Origin: Streptomyces sp. AP-93
Lineage (GTDB): Bacteria > Actinomycetota > Actinomycetes > Streptomycetales > Streptomycetaceae
Length of the DNA: 64,000 nt
Reading direction: 5' to 3'
NCBI RefSeq assembly: GCF_022808175.1
Contig: NZ_JALGBX010000009.1
Coordinates: 1-64,000 of the forward strand
Shown: piece by piece, positions 51,731 through 60,219 of the stretch
How the letters are laid out: each line of letters opens with the position of its first letter
Position numbering within the stretch: the stretch's first letter is position 1
Notes under the pieces: model-generated
Told to the model about the DNA's origin: nothing
Database searches by the model: none
The model's input: only the letters and a program-made list of their open reading frames with translations
Made by a program: the position numbers and the translations under genes

Positions 51731-52588
51731 CTAATCGCCCTTGAGGATGGAGATCAGGCGCAGCATCTCCATGTAGATCCACACCAGGGTCATGGTGAGG
51801 CCGAAGGCCGCCAGCCAGGACTCCTCGCGGGGGGCGCCGTAGGCCACGCCGTCCTCGACCATCTTGAAGTCCATGGCGAGGAAGGCGGCACCGAGGAGGA
51901 TGCCGATGACACCGAAGAGGATGCCGAGGCCGCCGCTGCGGAAGCCGAGGCCGTCGCCGCCCGCGAAGACGGAGAACAGCAGGTTGACGACCATCAGGAG
52001 CAGGAAGCCCATGGCAGCGGCCATGACGAAGCCGACGAAGCGCCGGTTCACCCTGATCCAGCGCATCTTGTAGGCGACCAGCACGCCGGCGAAGACGCAC
52101 ATCGTGCCCATGACGGCCTGGACGACCGTACCGGGACCGACGTAGGTGCTGACGGCCGAGCTGATGACGCCGAGGAAGACACCCTCGAACGCCGCGTACG
52201 CCAGGATCAGCGCCGGGACCGGCTTGCCCTTGAACGACTGGATCATCGCGAAGACGAACGCGATGAGCGCGGCGCCGATGGCGATGCCGTAGGACTTGTT
52301 GATGTTGGCCGGGTCGACCGGAAGCGCGATCCAGGAGACGGCCGCCGTCAGGATGACCGTGCCGAGCGTCAGAGCCGTGCGGCTCACGACGTCGTCGATG
52401 GTCATCGCGTCGCCGCGGACCGGCGCCTGCGGCATACCCGTGGCCGGGTCGGTCGCGTAGGGGTTGGTCGCGTACGGGTTGGTGGCGGTCCCGGCCTGGG
52501 CCTGGGGCTGCTGCGTGCCGAAGCCCGCATAAGCACCGTTGTCGCGGCTGAACCCCCGTCGCGAGAAGACCGGGTTGCTGCTCCTCAT
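51731..52588 (-). CDS. Bax inhibitor-1/YccA family membrane protein
   Basis: 285 residues. A cytoplasmic N-terminal tail with repeated NPYAT units is followed by seven TM helices. The C-terminal helix carries the conserved acidic pair seen in BI-1 proteins (region around MDFKMVEDGVAYGAP and YMEMLRL). Family members are membrane channels or protease regulators; a calcium-leak role is known for a Bacillus relative. Single gene with a strong terminator. Next to bldA by about 190 nt, both transcribed leftward. Confidence 0.88.
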   Translation of the reverse strand: MRSSNPVFSRRGFSRDNGAYAGFGTQQPQAQAGTATNPYATNPYATDPATGMPQAPVRGDAMTIDDVVSRTALTLGTVILTAAVSWIALPVDPANINKSYGIAIGAALIAFVFAMIQSFKGKPVPALILAYAAFEGVFLGVISSAVSTYVGPGTVVQAVMGTMCVFAGVLVAYKMRWIRVNRRFVGFVMAAAMGFLLLMVVNLLFSVFAGGDGLGFRSGGLGILFGVIGILLGAAFLAMDFKMVEDGVAYGAPREESWLAAFGLTMTLVWIYMEMLRLISILKGD

Positions 52589-52779
52589 CTCACTCCTCCA
52601 TGGCCACCGTGCGCGGCCTTGGAATCAAGAGTAATGCGAACGCAAAGAAATCGCCCTACTGCTGGAGGAGGATCTTTCCCGGCTGGTACGGGCCCGCTGC
52701 GCGGGACGGGCGGGGGTACCCGTGGTGCCCCCGCCGTCCGCGTGTTCCGGCCTGAAACGGAACATCCCCAACATCAGCG

Positions 52780-52861
52780 TGCCCGAAGCCGGACTTGAAC
52801 CGGCACGACCCGAGGGTCAGCGAGGTTTAAGCTCGCCGTGTCTGCATTCCACCATCCGGGC
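52780..52861 (-). tRNA. bldA: tRNA-Leu (anticodon UAA), the bldA tRNA
   Basis: 82-nt class II tRNA without encoded CCA. Acceptor stem GCCCGGA with TTCGGGC and discriminator A. Anticodon arm GCGAG-CTTAAAC-CTCGC gives anticodon UAA. Long variable arm GACCC-TC-GGGTC and T-arm CCGG-TTCAAGT-CCGG. In Streptomyces this is the only tRNA that reads UUA efficiently; it controls aerial growth and antibiotic genes that carry TTA codons. Scanning the genes of this window I found no in-frame TTA, so none of them seems to be its direct target. Confidence 0.96.
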
Positions 52862-53420
52862 AGGGCGTAGCGGCCCCGTGGAAAAGCCTTGAACGCTGCG
52901 CCGAGCCTATCCGGAACACTTGCGCCCCCACCTGGGCGTCTCACCGATGTTGTCTGATTTTATTGGCGCTTGATGCCCCGTCAGGGGACAGAAGGCGCGG
53001 TCGGCACGTTCCGGGCGTCGATCATGGCCGCCACGGGATTGACGGGATTTCGATGGCCCGCGCCACCCCGCACGCCACCCCGTGCGCCACCCCCTCGGCC
53101 CGGCTCCGCTTCCGCCCCCGTCCGGCCTCCGGTTCCGCCCCCGTCCCGGCCTCCGCCGGCACCTCCCGCGGGGCCTCCCGCGGCACCTCCCGCGGTGCCT
53201 GCGCCCGCCGCCCCCGAGGCTGCCCCTCCGGCGGCTCCCCCGCACTTCCTCCGGGCGGCTGTCATACCAAAGGAGGAGGCGCGGTCCTCCGCGGTCAGAC
53301 TCCAGTGGACCGGAGAACGGGCATCACGGCTGATCCGGAGCGGGGCGGGCGCGGCAACCATGGAGGAGTCCCGCCAACCGCGGACCGTGAGCCCGGTCCG
53401 CCCCTCGAGGAGTCGCCCCC
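52862..53420. other. Gap between bldA and the ABC transporter
   Basis: 559 nt. Next to bldA (52862-52975) it is AT-richer and should hold the bldA promoter; TAGGCT on the minus strand at 52909-52904 could be a -10. From about 53060 to 53240 it is low-complexity Pro/Ala/Gly-coding-like sequence with short repeats (CACCTCCCGCGG and variants). Open frames exist but have no ribosome binding site or family similarity, so I call none. The ABC gene start has a CGAGGAG-type ribosome binding site close before it. Confidence 0.5.
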
Positions 53421-54194
53421 GTGACCACCATGAACTACGCCCCGCACACCGCCCAGGCCGTCGCCGCGCGCGCCTCCGGCCTCTCCAAGGTGTACGGCCA
53501 GGGCGAGACCCAGGTGGTCGCTCTGGACAACGTCTCCGTGGACTTCGCGCAGGGCCAGTTCACCGCGATCATGGGCCCCTCCGGCTCCGGCAAGTCCACG
53601 CTGATGCACTGCGTCGCCGGACTGGACACCTTCTCCGCCGGGTCCGTCCGCATCGGCGAGACCGAGCTGTCCACCCTGAAGGACAAGCAGCTCACGCAGC
53701 TCCGCCGGGACAAGATCGGCTTCATCTTCCAGGCCTTCAACCTGCTGCCGACCCTGACGGCCCTGGAGAACATCACGCTCCCCATGGACATCGCCGGCCG
53801 CAAGCCCGACAAGCAGTGGCTGGACTCGGTGATCACCATGGTCGGCCTCTCCGACCGCCTCTCCCACCGCCCCACCCAGCTCTCCGGCGGCCAGCAGCAG
53901 CGCGTGGCCGTGGCCCGCGCCCTGGCCTCCCGCCCCGAGATCATCTTCGGCGACGAGCCCACCGGAAACCTCGACTCGCGCTCCGGCGCCGAGGTCCTCG
54001 GCTTCCTGCGCAACTCCGTGCGCGAGCTCGGCCAGACCGTCGTCATGGTCACCCACGACCCGGTCGCCGCCTCCTACGCGGACCGCGTCATCTTCCTCGC
54101 CGACGGCCGCATCGTCGACGAGATGATCCAGCCGACCGCGGACGGCGTGCTCGACCGCATGAAGGCCTTCGACGCCAAGGGCCGCACCAGCTGA
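53421..54194 (+). CDS. ABC transporter ATP-binding protein (MacB/LolD type)
   Basis: 257 residues. Walker A GPSGSGKST, Q-loop in FIFQAFNLLPTLT, signature LSGGQQQR, Walker B IIFGDEPTGNLD, and a switch His in VMVTHDP. The NLLPTLTALENI pattern is typical of the MacB/LolD/FtsE group that works with FtsX-like permeases. GTG start. Encoded 55 nt before its permease partner. Confidence 0.94.
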   Translation: MTTMNYAPHTAQAVAARASGLSKVYGQGETQVVALDNVSVDFAQGQFTAIMGPSGSGKSTLMHCVAGLDTFSAGSVRIGETELSTLKDKQLTQLRRDKIGFIFQAFNLLPTLTALENITLPMDIAGRKPDKQWLDSVITMVGLSDRLSHRPTQLSGGQQQRVAVARALASRPEIIFGDEPTGNLDSRSGAEVLGFLRNSVRELGQTVVMVTHDPVAASYADRVIFLADGRIVDEMIQPTADGVLDRMKAFDAKGRTS

Positions 54195-54249
54195 GGGACG
54201 ACCCTCGCCCCCCGTCCCCGCTGACCCCTTAGACCTGGACTCCTCCACC

Positions 54250-56802
54250 ATGTTCCGTACCGCCCTGCGCAACGTGCTCGCGCACAAGGCCCGGCTGCTG
54301 ATGACGGTGCTCGCCGTCGTCCTCGGCGTCGCCTTCGTCTCCGGCACGCTCGTCTTCACCGACACCGTCGGCAAGGCGATGTCGAACCAGTCCGCCAAGA
54401 GCTTCGCCGGCGTCGCCGTCTCGGTCACTTCCCACGGCCCCACCCGAAACGACGAGGGCGTCAAGGAGGGCGAGCCGGGCATCAGCCAGCGGACCCTCGA
54501 CAAGGTCAAGGCGCTCGGCGGCGTGGACGCCGTCTCCGGCCGCGTCCACGGCTTCGCCGCCGTGGGCGACCAGGACGGAAAGCTGATCGGCAACGGCTGG
54601 TCCAACACCGGCGCCAACTTCGTCCCCCTCAAGGACGGCAAGGACCCCCGCTACACCTTCACCGAGGGCAACGGCCCGGCCAGGGCCGGCGAGATCGCCC
54701 TCGACAAGGAGACCGCCAAGCGCGGCAAGTACAAGGTGGGCGACAAGGTCCGGGTGGCCGACAACGGCCCGGCCAAGGAGTACACGCTCGCCGGCGTCTT
54801 CTCCACCGAGGACGGCGCGGTCAACGCGGGCGGCTCGCTCGTCCTGTTCGACACCCCGACCGCCCAGCAGCTCTACCTGGAGCCCGGCTTCTACGACGAG
54901 CTCGCGGTCAGCGCCAAGGCCGGCGCCTCCGCCGACCGGCTGCTCACCGAGATCAAGCCGGTCGTCGGCAAGGACGTCACGGCGGAGACCGGCGCGCAGC
55001 TCGCCGCCAAGCAGGCCAAGGACATCGAGGCCGGCATGGGCAGCATGAACCAGATGCTGCTGACCTTCGCGCTGATCTCGCTCTTCGTCGGCATCTTCCT
55101 GATCTACAACACCTTCACCATGCTGGTCGCCCAGCGCACCAAGGAGCTGGCCCTGCTGCGCGCCGTCGGCGCCAACCGCGGCCAGGTCAAGCGCTCGGTC
55201 CTGGCCGAGGCCCTGGTCGTCGGCGTGATCTCCTCCGCCATCGGCCTGATCGCCGGCGTCGGGCTCGCCGTCGGCATGCGCTCCGCGATGAACGCCTTCG
55301 ACGTCAAGATCCCGGCCGGTCCGCTGGTCGTCGCCCCGGTCACCATCGCCGCGGCGATCGGCATCGGCATCGTCGTCACGATGCTCGCCGCCTGGCTGCC
55401 CGCGCGCCGCACCGCCAAGATCTCCCCGGTCGCCGCCATGGGCAGCGCCCACCTGCCGGCCTCCGCGAAGTCCCTGGTGCTGCGCAACAGCATCGGCGGC
55501 GCCGTCACCCTGCTCGGTCTGCTGGGCATCCTCGGCGGGGCGATGACCGGCAAGGAGGGCAAGATGCTCATCGGCGCCGGCGCCTTCCTCACCATGATCG
55601 GCATCATCATCCTGCTGCCGGCCCTCTCCCGCCCGGTCATCGCGGCGGTCCGCCCGCTGCTGGAGAAGGTCTTCGGCGTCGCCGGCAAGCTGGCCGCGCA
55701 GAACGCGGTCCGCAACCCGCGCCGCACCGCCGTCACCGCCGCCTCGCTGGCCATCGGCCTGACCCTGGTCACCGCCCTGTCCGTGCTCGGCATCACGATG
55801 GGCAAGGCCATCGACCGGATGACGACGGACAACCTCAGGGCCGACTACACGGTCTCCATGGGCCAGAGCTTCGGCAGCCTGGACGCCTCCGTGATCCCGG
55901 CCCTGGAGAAGGCCCCGGGCGTCAAGGCGGTCTCCCCGCAGCAGGCCGGTGACTTCCGGGTCGGCGACGGCGACTCCTACCGCTCGGTCTCCGGGGTCAA
56001 CCCGGCGACGATCGGCCAGCTCCTCAACTTCGACGTGGTCAGCGGGCAGCTCACCAGCCTCGCCAAGGGCGAGGTGGCGGTCGCCGAGAAGACCGCGAAG
56101 GAGGACGGCCTGTCGGTCGGCTCCACCCTGAAGGTCACCTTCCTGGACGACAAGAAGGCGAACCTGAAGGTCGGCGCGGTCTACAAGGACATGGAGGGCA
56201 TGCTCTCCCCGTACGTGATCGACTCCCGGATCCTCGACAAGCACAGCGAGAAGCCGTACCTGCGCGAGGTCCTCGTCAAGATGGACGGCGGACCCTCCGA
56301 GAAGGCCGAGCAGTCCCTCGTCGACGCCCTCGGCAAGAACCCGGCGATCACCTTCGCCACCCAGCAGGACATCCGCAACGAGATGGGCGGCATGATCAAC
56401 ACCGCCTTGAACATCATGTACGGCCTGCTCGCCATGGCGCTGATCATCTCGGTCCTCGGCGTCGTCAACACCCTGGCGATGTCGGTGTACGAGCGGACGC
56501 AGGAGATCGGCATGCTGCGGGCCATCGGCCTCGACCGCGGCCGGGTCAAGAACATGATCCGGCTGGAAGCCATCGTGATCTCGCTCTTCGGCGCGGTCAT
56601 CGGCGTGGCGCTGGGCACCTTCATCGCCTGGGCCGTGGGCGAGACCATCAAGGGCTCGATCCCGAACTACGCCCTGGAGATCCCCTTCGACCGGATCGCG
56701 ATCTTCATGCTGCTGGCCGGCATCGTCGGCGCCCTGGCGGCCATGTGGCCCGCCCGCAGCGCGGCCCGGCTGAACATGCTGACCGCGATCAAGACGGAGT
56801 AG
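54250..56802 (+). CDS. ABC transporter permease with two FtsX domains
   Basis: 850 residues. An N-terminal TM helix, a large extracytoplasmic domain (about 45-255), then TM helices with the first FtsX block (YNTFTMLVAQRTKELALLRAVGANRG). A middle helical pair and a second extracytoplasmic domain (about 520-690) lead to the second FtsX block (VNTLAMSVYERTQEIGMLRAIGLDRG). Architecture like MacB-type or YknZ/ABC3 peptide and lipoprotein exporters. Substrate unknown. With the preceding ATPase it forms one exporter; ATG with a weak ribosome binding site. Confidence 0.92.
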   Translation: MFRTALRNVLAHKARLLMTVLAVVLGVAFVSGTLVFTDTVGKAMSNQSAKSFAGVAVSVTSHGPTRNDEGVKEGEPGISQRTLDKVKALGGVDAVSGRVHGFAAVGDQDGKLIGNGWSNTGANFVPLKDGKDPRYTFTEGNGPARAGEIALDKETAKRGKYKVGDKVRVADNGPAKEYTLAGVFSTEDGAVNAGGSLVLFDTPTAQQLYLEPGFYDELAVSAKAGASADRLLTEIKPVVGKDVTAETGAQLAAKQAKDIEAGMGSMNQMLLTFALISLFVGIFLIYNTFTMLVAQRTKELALLRAVGANRGQVKRSVLAEALVVGVISSAIGLIAGVGLAVGMRSAMNAFDVKIPAGPLVVAPVTIAAAIGIGIVVTMLAAWLPARRTAKISPVAAMGSAHLPASAKSLVLRNSIGGAVTLLGLLGILGGAMTGKEGKMLIGAGAFLTMIGIIILLPALSRPVIAAVRPLLEKVFGVAGKLAAQNAVRNPRRTAVTAASLAIGLTLVTALSVLGITMGKAIDRMTTDNLRADYTVSMGQSFGSLDASVIPALEKAPGVKAVSPQQAGDFRVGDGDSYRSVSGVNPATIGQLLNFDVVSGQLTSLAKGEVAVAEKTAKEDGLSVGSTLKVTFLDDKKANLKVGAVYKDMEGMLSPYVIDSRILDKHSEKPYLREVLVKMDGGPSEKAEQSLVDALGKNPAITFATQQDIRNEMGGMINTALNIMYGLLAMALIISVLGVVNTLAMSVYERTQEIGMLRAIGLDRGRVKNMIRLEAIVISLFGAVIGVALGTFIAWAVGETIKGSIPNYALEIPFDRIAIFMLLAGIVGALAAMWPARSAARLNMLTAIKTE

Positions 56803-56829
56803 CCGTACGGCCCCACCCGTGCGCATGCC

Positions 56830-56864
56830 AAGGGCCCCGCGACCTCTCCGGTCGCGGGGCCCTT
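56830..56864. terminator. Bidirectional terminator hairpin
   Basis: Perfect 15-bp stem (56830-56844 with 56850-56864) and 5-nt loop between the ABC permease and converging methyltransferase. Confidence 0.8.
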
Positions 56865-56886
56865 CGCCGTCTCCCTGCCCGTACGG

Positions 56887-58209
56887 CTACTGCGGCCACT
56901 CCCGGGCGCGCAGCGGCATCCCGGAGGCCGAGCGGGTCCCGGTGCGCACCGCGAGCACCTGGTTGACGCCGAGCCGGTTGTGCTCGAAGGCGAGCGCCGA
57001 GGCGGCCATGTACAGCTGCCAGACCCGGGCCCTCCCGGGCGAGGTAAGCCGTACGGCCTCCTCCCAGTGCTCCTCCAGCAGGGCCACCCAGGCCCGCAGG
57101 GTGAGCGCGTAGTGCTCGCGCAGCGCCTCCACGTCGCGGACCTCGAAGCCGGCCCGTTCCAGCTCGCCGACGGTGGTGCCCAGCGGGGACAGCTCGCCGT
57201 CGGGGAAGACGTAGGCGTCTATGAACGCATCGATCCGGTAGGCCTCCTCGTCCGGCTCGGGGCGCCGCGCGATCTGGTGGTTCAGCAGTCTCCCGCCCGG
57301 CCGCAGCAGTCCGTACAGGCTCCGGGCGTACGTGCGGTAGCGGTCGGCGCCGACGTGTTCGGCCATCCCGATGGAGGAAACGGCGTCGTACGGACCGTCC
57401 TTGACGTCCCGGTAGTCCTGGACCCGGATCTCGACGAGGTCGGCCAGGCCCTCCTCCGCGACCCGCTTGCGGGCGTAGGCGGCCTGTTCGCGCGAGAGCG
57501 TGATCCCGGTGACCTTGGCCCCGTACTCCCGGGCCGCGTGCAGGGCCATCGACCCCCAGCCGCAGCCGACGTCCAGGAGCCGGTCCCCGGGGCCCAGCGC
57601 GAGCTTGCGGCAGACCAGGTCCAGCTTGTCCTGCTGGGCGTCCTCCAGGCTCCCGCCGGGGGTCCAGTAGGCGCAGGAGTACACCATCGAGGGGCCGAGC
57701 ACCCGCTCGTAGAAGGCGTTGCCCACGTCGTAGTGGTGGCTGATGGCCTGCCGGTCGCTGACCCTGCTGTGCCGGGGTTGCCGGGGTCCCCCGCGGCGGC
57801 CGGCCTCCTCGGGCGGCGGGGCCGGCTTGGTCCACGGCCGCGCCAGGCCCACGAGGCTCCGTACGGCGGCCCGGGCGCGGGGATCGCGCAGCAGGGCGGC
57901 GGGCCGGGTGTCCTTGGCGGCCGCCGGCTCGGGCTCGCGGTCCCGCTCCCAGAGCAGCCCGCCGACCCGGTCCAGCAGTTCGAACAGGTCCCCGTCGACG
58001 GTGAGGTCCCCGGCGACCCAGGCGCGGGCCAGGCCGAGCTCGCCGGGCTTCCACAGGATCCGGCGCAGGGCGCGCCGGTTGTTCAGCACCAGGACGGGAC
58101 CGCCGAGCGGACCGGCCTCGCTGCCGTCCCAGGCCCGGATCCGGACGGGGAGAGGGGCCCCCAGCAGGGTTTCGGCTGGAGCGGCCAGCCGCGGCGCGGC
58201 GTCGTTCAT
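56887..58209 (-). CDS. Cyclopropane-fatty-acyl-phospholipid synthase family methyltransferase
   Basis: 440 residues. N-terminal substrate-binding half, then SAM methyltransferase fold with LLDVGCGWGSMALHAA, the HHYDVGNAFYERVLGPSMVYSCAYW block, and GITLSREQ. Methylates the double bonds of membrane lipids to give cyclopropane or methyl-branched chains. The linker (about 100-145) is Pro/Arg-rich and variable. ATG start. Terminates in front of a strong hairpin, and follows NDH-2 on the same strand. Confidence 0.9.
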   Translation of the reverse strand: MNDAAPRLAAPAETLLGAPLPVRIRAWDGSEAGPLGGPVLVLNNRRALRRILWKPGELGLARAWVAGDLTVDGDLFELLDRVGGLLWERDREPEPAAAKDTRPAALLRDPRARAAVRSLVGLARPWTKPAPPPEEAGRRGGPRQPRHSRVSDRQAISHHYDVGNAFYERVLGPSMVYSCAYWTPGGSLEDAQQDKLDLVCRKLALGPGDRLLDVGCGWGSMALHAAREYGAKVTGITLSREQAAYARKRVAEEGLADLVEIRVQDYRDVKDGPYDAVSSIGMAEHVGADRYRTYARSLYGLLRPGGRLLNHQIARRPEPDEEAYRIDAFIDAYVFPDGELSPLGTTVGELERAGFEVRDVEALREHYALTLRAWVALLEEHWEEAVRLTSPGRARVWQLYMAASALAFEHNRLGVNQVLAVRTGTRSASGMPLRAREWPQ

Positions 58210-58288
58210 GCAGGTCCCTCCGACTGACTGCGACTAGCTCCGACAAGTTCCGACCGCACGGCATACCCGGATCCGGTCCCGAATATGC

Positions 58289-58332
58289 CGAAGGGGCTGC
58301 CCGCACCACGGATGGCGGGCAGCCCCTTCGGG
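58289..58332. terminator. Terminator hairpin
   Basis: Perfect 17-bp stem (58289-58305 with 58316-58332) and 10-nt loop, between the NDH-2 stop and the methyltransferase start. Ends the NDH-2 transcript. Confidence 0.8.
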
Positions 58333-58371
58333 GACACGCTGGGTCGTACCGGTCCTGCTGGTCCTACGGGG

Positions 58372-59754
58372 TCAGGAGGCCTTGGCCTTCTCGGCCGGGG
58401 CCGGGGCGACGGCGGCCGGAGCCGGCTTCGCGGCCTCGTAGAACTCCTCGCGGGGGCTCTCCAGGGCGCCGAGGGAGACGACCTCGCGCTTGAGGAACAT
58501 GGCGAGGGTCCAGTCGGCGAAGACGCGGATCTTGCGGTTCCAGGTCGGCATGGCCATGCCGTGGTAGCCACGGTGCATGTACCAGGCGAGCCGGCCCTTG
58601 AGCTTGATCTTCATCTTGCCCATGACGATCATCGCCACGCCCTTGTGGAGGCCGAGGCCCGCCACCGCACCCTTGTTGGAGTGCGAGTACTCGGCCTGCG
58701 GGAAGCCCCGCATGCCCGAGATGACGTTGTCGCCGAGGACCTTGGCCTGACGCAGCGCGTGCTGGGCGTTCGGCGGGCACCAGGCGTTCTCCACGCCGGC
58801 CTTGCGGGCGGCGAGGTCGGGCACCTGGGCGTTGTCGCCGGCGGTCCAGATGTAGTCCGTGCCCTTGACCTGGAGGGTCGGCTCGGCGTCCACGTGGCCG
58901 CGGGGGCCCAGCGGCAGGCCGTAGCGGGCCAGCACCGGGTTGGGCTTGACGCCGGCGGTCCACACGAGGGTGTTGGAGTCGACCTCGAGGCCGTTCTTCA
59001 GCACCACGTGGCCGTCCACGCAGGAGTCCATGGAGGTGTTCAGGTAGATCTCGATGCCGCGCGACTCGAGGTGCTCCTTGCCCCAGGTGCCGAGCTTGGG
59101 CCCGACCTCGGGAAGGATCTTGTCGGCCGCGTCGACCAGGATGAAGCGCATGTCCTCGCGCTTGATGCTGGTGTAGTACTTCGCGGCGTCGCGGGCCATG
59201 TCCTCGACCTCGCCGATCGTCTCGGCGCCGGCGAAGCCGCCGCCGACGAAGACGAAGGTGAGGGCCTTGCGGCGGACGTCCTCGTCCGTCGTGGACTCGG
59301 CCTTGTCGAGCTGCTCGAGTACGTGGTTGCGCAGGCCTATGCCCTCTTCCACGCCCTTCATGCCGATGCCCTGTTCGGCGAGGCCGGGGATCGGGAAGGT
59401 GCGGGAGATGGCGCCGAGCGCGATCACCAGGTAGTCGAAGGGCAGCTCGTACGCCTCGCCGACCAGCGGCGTGACGACGGCGACCTTGCGGTCCTGGTCG
59501 ATGTTCGTGACCCGGCCGGTGAGGACCTCAGCCTTCGGGAGCACGCGTCGCAGCGGTACGACGACGTGCCGAGGCGAGATGCTGCCTGCGGCCACTTCGG
59601 GGAGGAAGGGCTGGTAGGTCATGTACGAGCGCGGGTCGACGACCGTGACGGTCGCCTCGCCGTAACGCATCTTCTTCATGATGCGCTTGGCTGCGTACAG
59701 GCCTACGTACCCACCTCCTACAACGAGGATCCTGGGACGCTCCGTGGTGCTCAT
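58372..59754 (-). CDS. ndh: Type II NADH dehydrogenase (NDH-2)
   Basis: 460 residues. Two Rossmann motifs: FAD site (ILVVGGGYVGLYAAKR) and NADH site (FVFVGGGFAGAETIGE). Other NDH-2 spots include a TYQPFLPEVAAG block and WTAGVKPNP. The basic C-terminal helical part (GKMKIKLKGRLAWYMHRGYHG) binds the membrane. Passes electrons from NADH to menaquinone without pumping protons. The ATG (MSTTERPR) is preferred to one six codons earlier. A Rex-like operator lies about 320 nt upstream. Confidence 0.93.
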   Translation of the reverse strand: MSTTERPRILVVGGGYVGLYAAKRIMKKMRYGEATVTVVDPRSYMTYQPFLPEVAAGSISPRHVVVPLRRVLPKAEVLTGRVTNIDQDRKVAVVTPLVGEAYELPFDYLVIALGAISRTFPIPGLAEQGIGMKGVEEGIGLRNHVLEQLDKAESTTDEDVRRKALTFVFVGGGFAGAETIGEVEDMARDAAKYYTSIKREDMRFILVDAADKILPEVGPKLGTWGKEHLESRGIEIYLNTSMDSCVDGHVVLKNGLEVDSNTLVWTAGVKPNPVLARYGLPLGPRGHVDAEPTLQVKGTDYIWTAGDNAQVPDLAARKAGVENAWCPPNAQHALRQAKVLGDNVISGMRGFPQAEYSHSNKGAVAGLGLHKGVAMIVMGKMKIKLKGRLAWYMHRGYHGMAMPTWNRKIRVFADWTLAMFLKREVVSLGALESPREEFYEAAKPAPAAVAPAPAEKAKAS

Positions 59755-60219
59755 GGAACGAGTATCCAGCACCCCCAGGGGTGACGCTCGTGAGCCCCTT
59801 CACAAGGACCTGTGGACCCTCTGCTACACTCCGCGGCCCACGTGACCGAGGTCATGGCGCGAAGCGGGAACCAGGGTGTAACGGGAGTCGTTGAACACCA
59901 GTCCTGAACTGGCCTCCAAGCCCTCAAGCGGAGTAGACCACCGCCTTCGTGGATACCTACCGCCAGAGGCTCGCGGAGTCCGCCAATCGCACGAACGCGA
60001 GCAAAAAGAAGGCCCCGGGGGCTCCGGACTCGCCCAAAAGGCTCCCCCAGAGCCCTCACAGGCATCTTTTCCTTGTGAAGAACTTCACGAAGTTCATGTG
60101 GACGACGGGACCTAAGACCCCCGAAAGGCCCTCCGGGACCCCTGTTGGCCCCCTGCCGACCCCGCTGTTTTGACCCTCGACCAGGTCGAGGGACCAGTGT
60201 GCGGGGCGTGGAGAACGAG
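59755..60219. other. Gap between ndh and the MerR-clamp gene
   Basis: 465 nt between divergent genes. It should carry both promoters. A frame at 59949-60173 would code 74 residues with a GTG start; it has good G/C third positions at first but loses them, so I do not call it. A short stem with T-run on the minus strand near 60036-60055 resembles a terminator. The Rex-like site is at 60073-60090. Confidence 0.5.
60073..60090. promoter_or_regulatory. Rex-like operator
   Basis: TTGTGAAGAACTTCACGA matches the Rex pattern TTGTGAANNNNTTCACAA at 13 of 14 fixed positions. Rex is the NADH/NAD+ sensing repressor of Streptomyces respiratory genes. The site is 130 nt before the MerR-clamp gene and 320 nt before ndh. 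Confidence 0.55.

Noticed and set aside
52963..53424. Frames on both strands in the bldA-ABC gap
   Set aside because: Low-complexity Pro/Ala/Gly/Arg sequence, no ribosome binding site, and no conserved pattern.
54229..56826. 865-codon minus-strand frame opposite the ABC permease
   Set aside because: Antisense shadow; the plus-strand permease has clear FtsX domains and helices.
59949..60173. 74-codon frame upstream of the MerR-clamp gene
   Set aside because: Third-position G/C bias fades after about 25 codons, the Rex-like site lies inside it, and no family is recognised. It could still be a short peptide gene.
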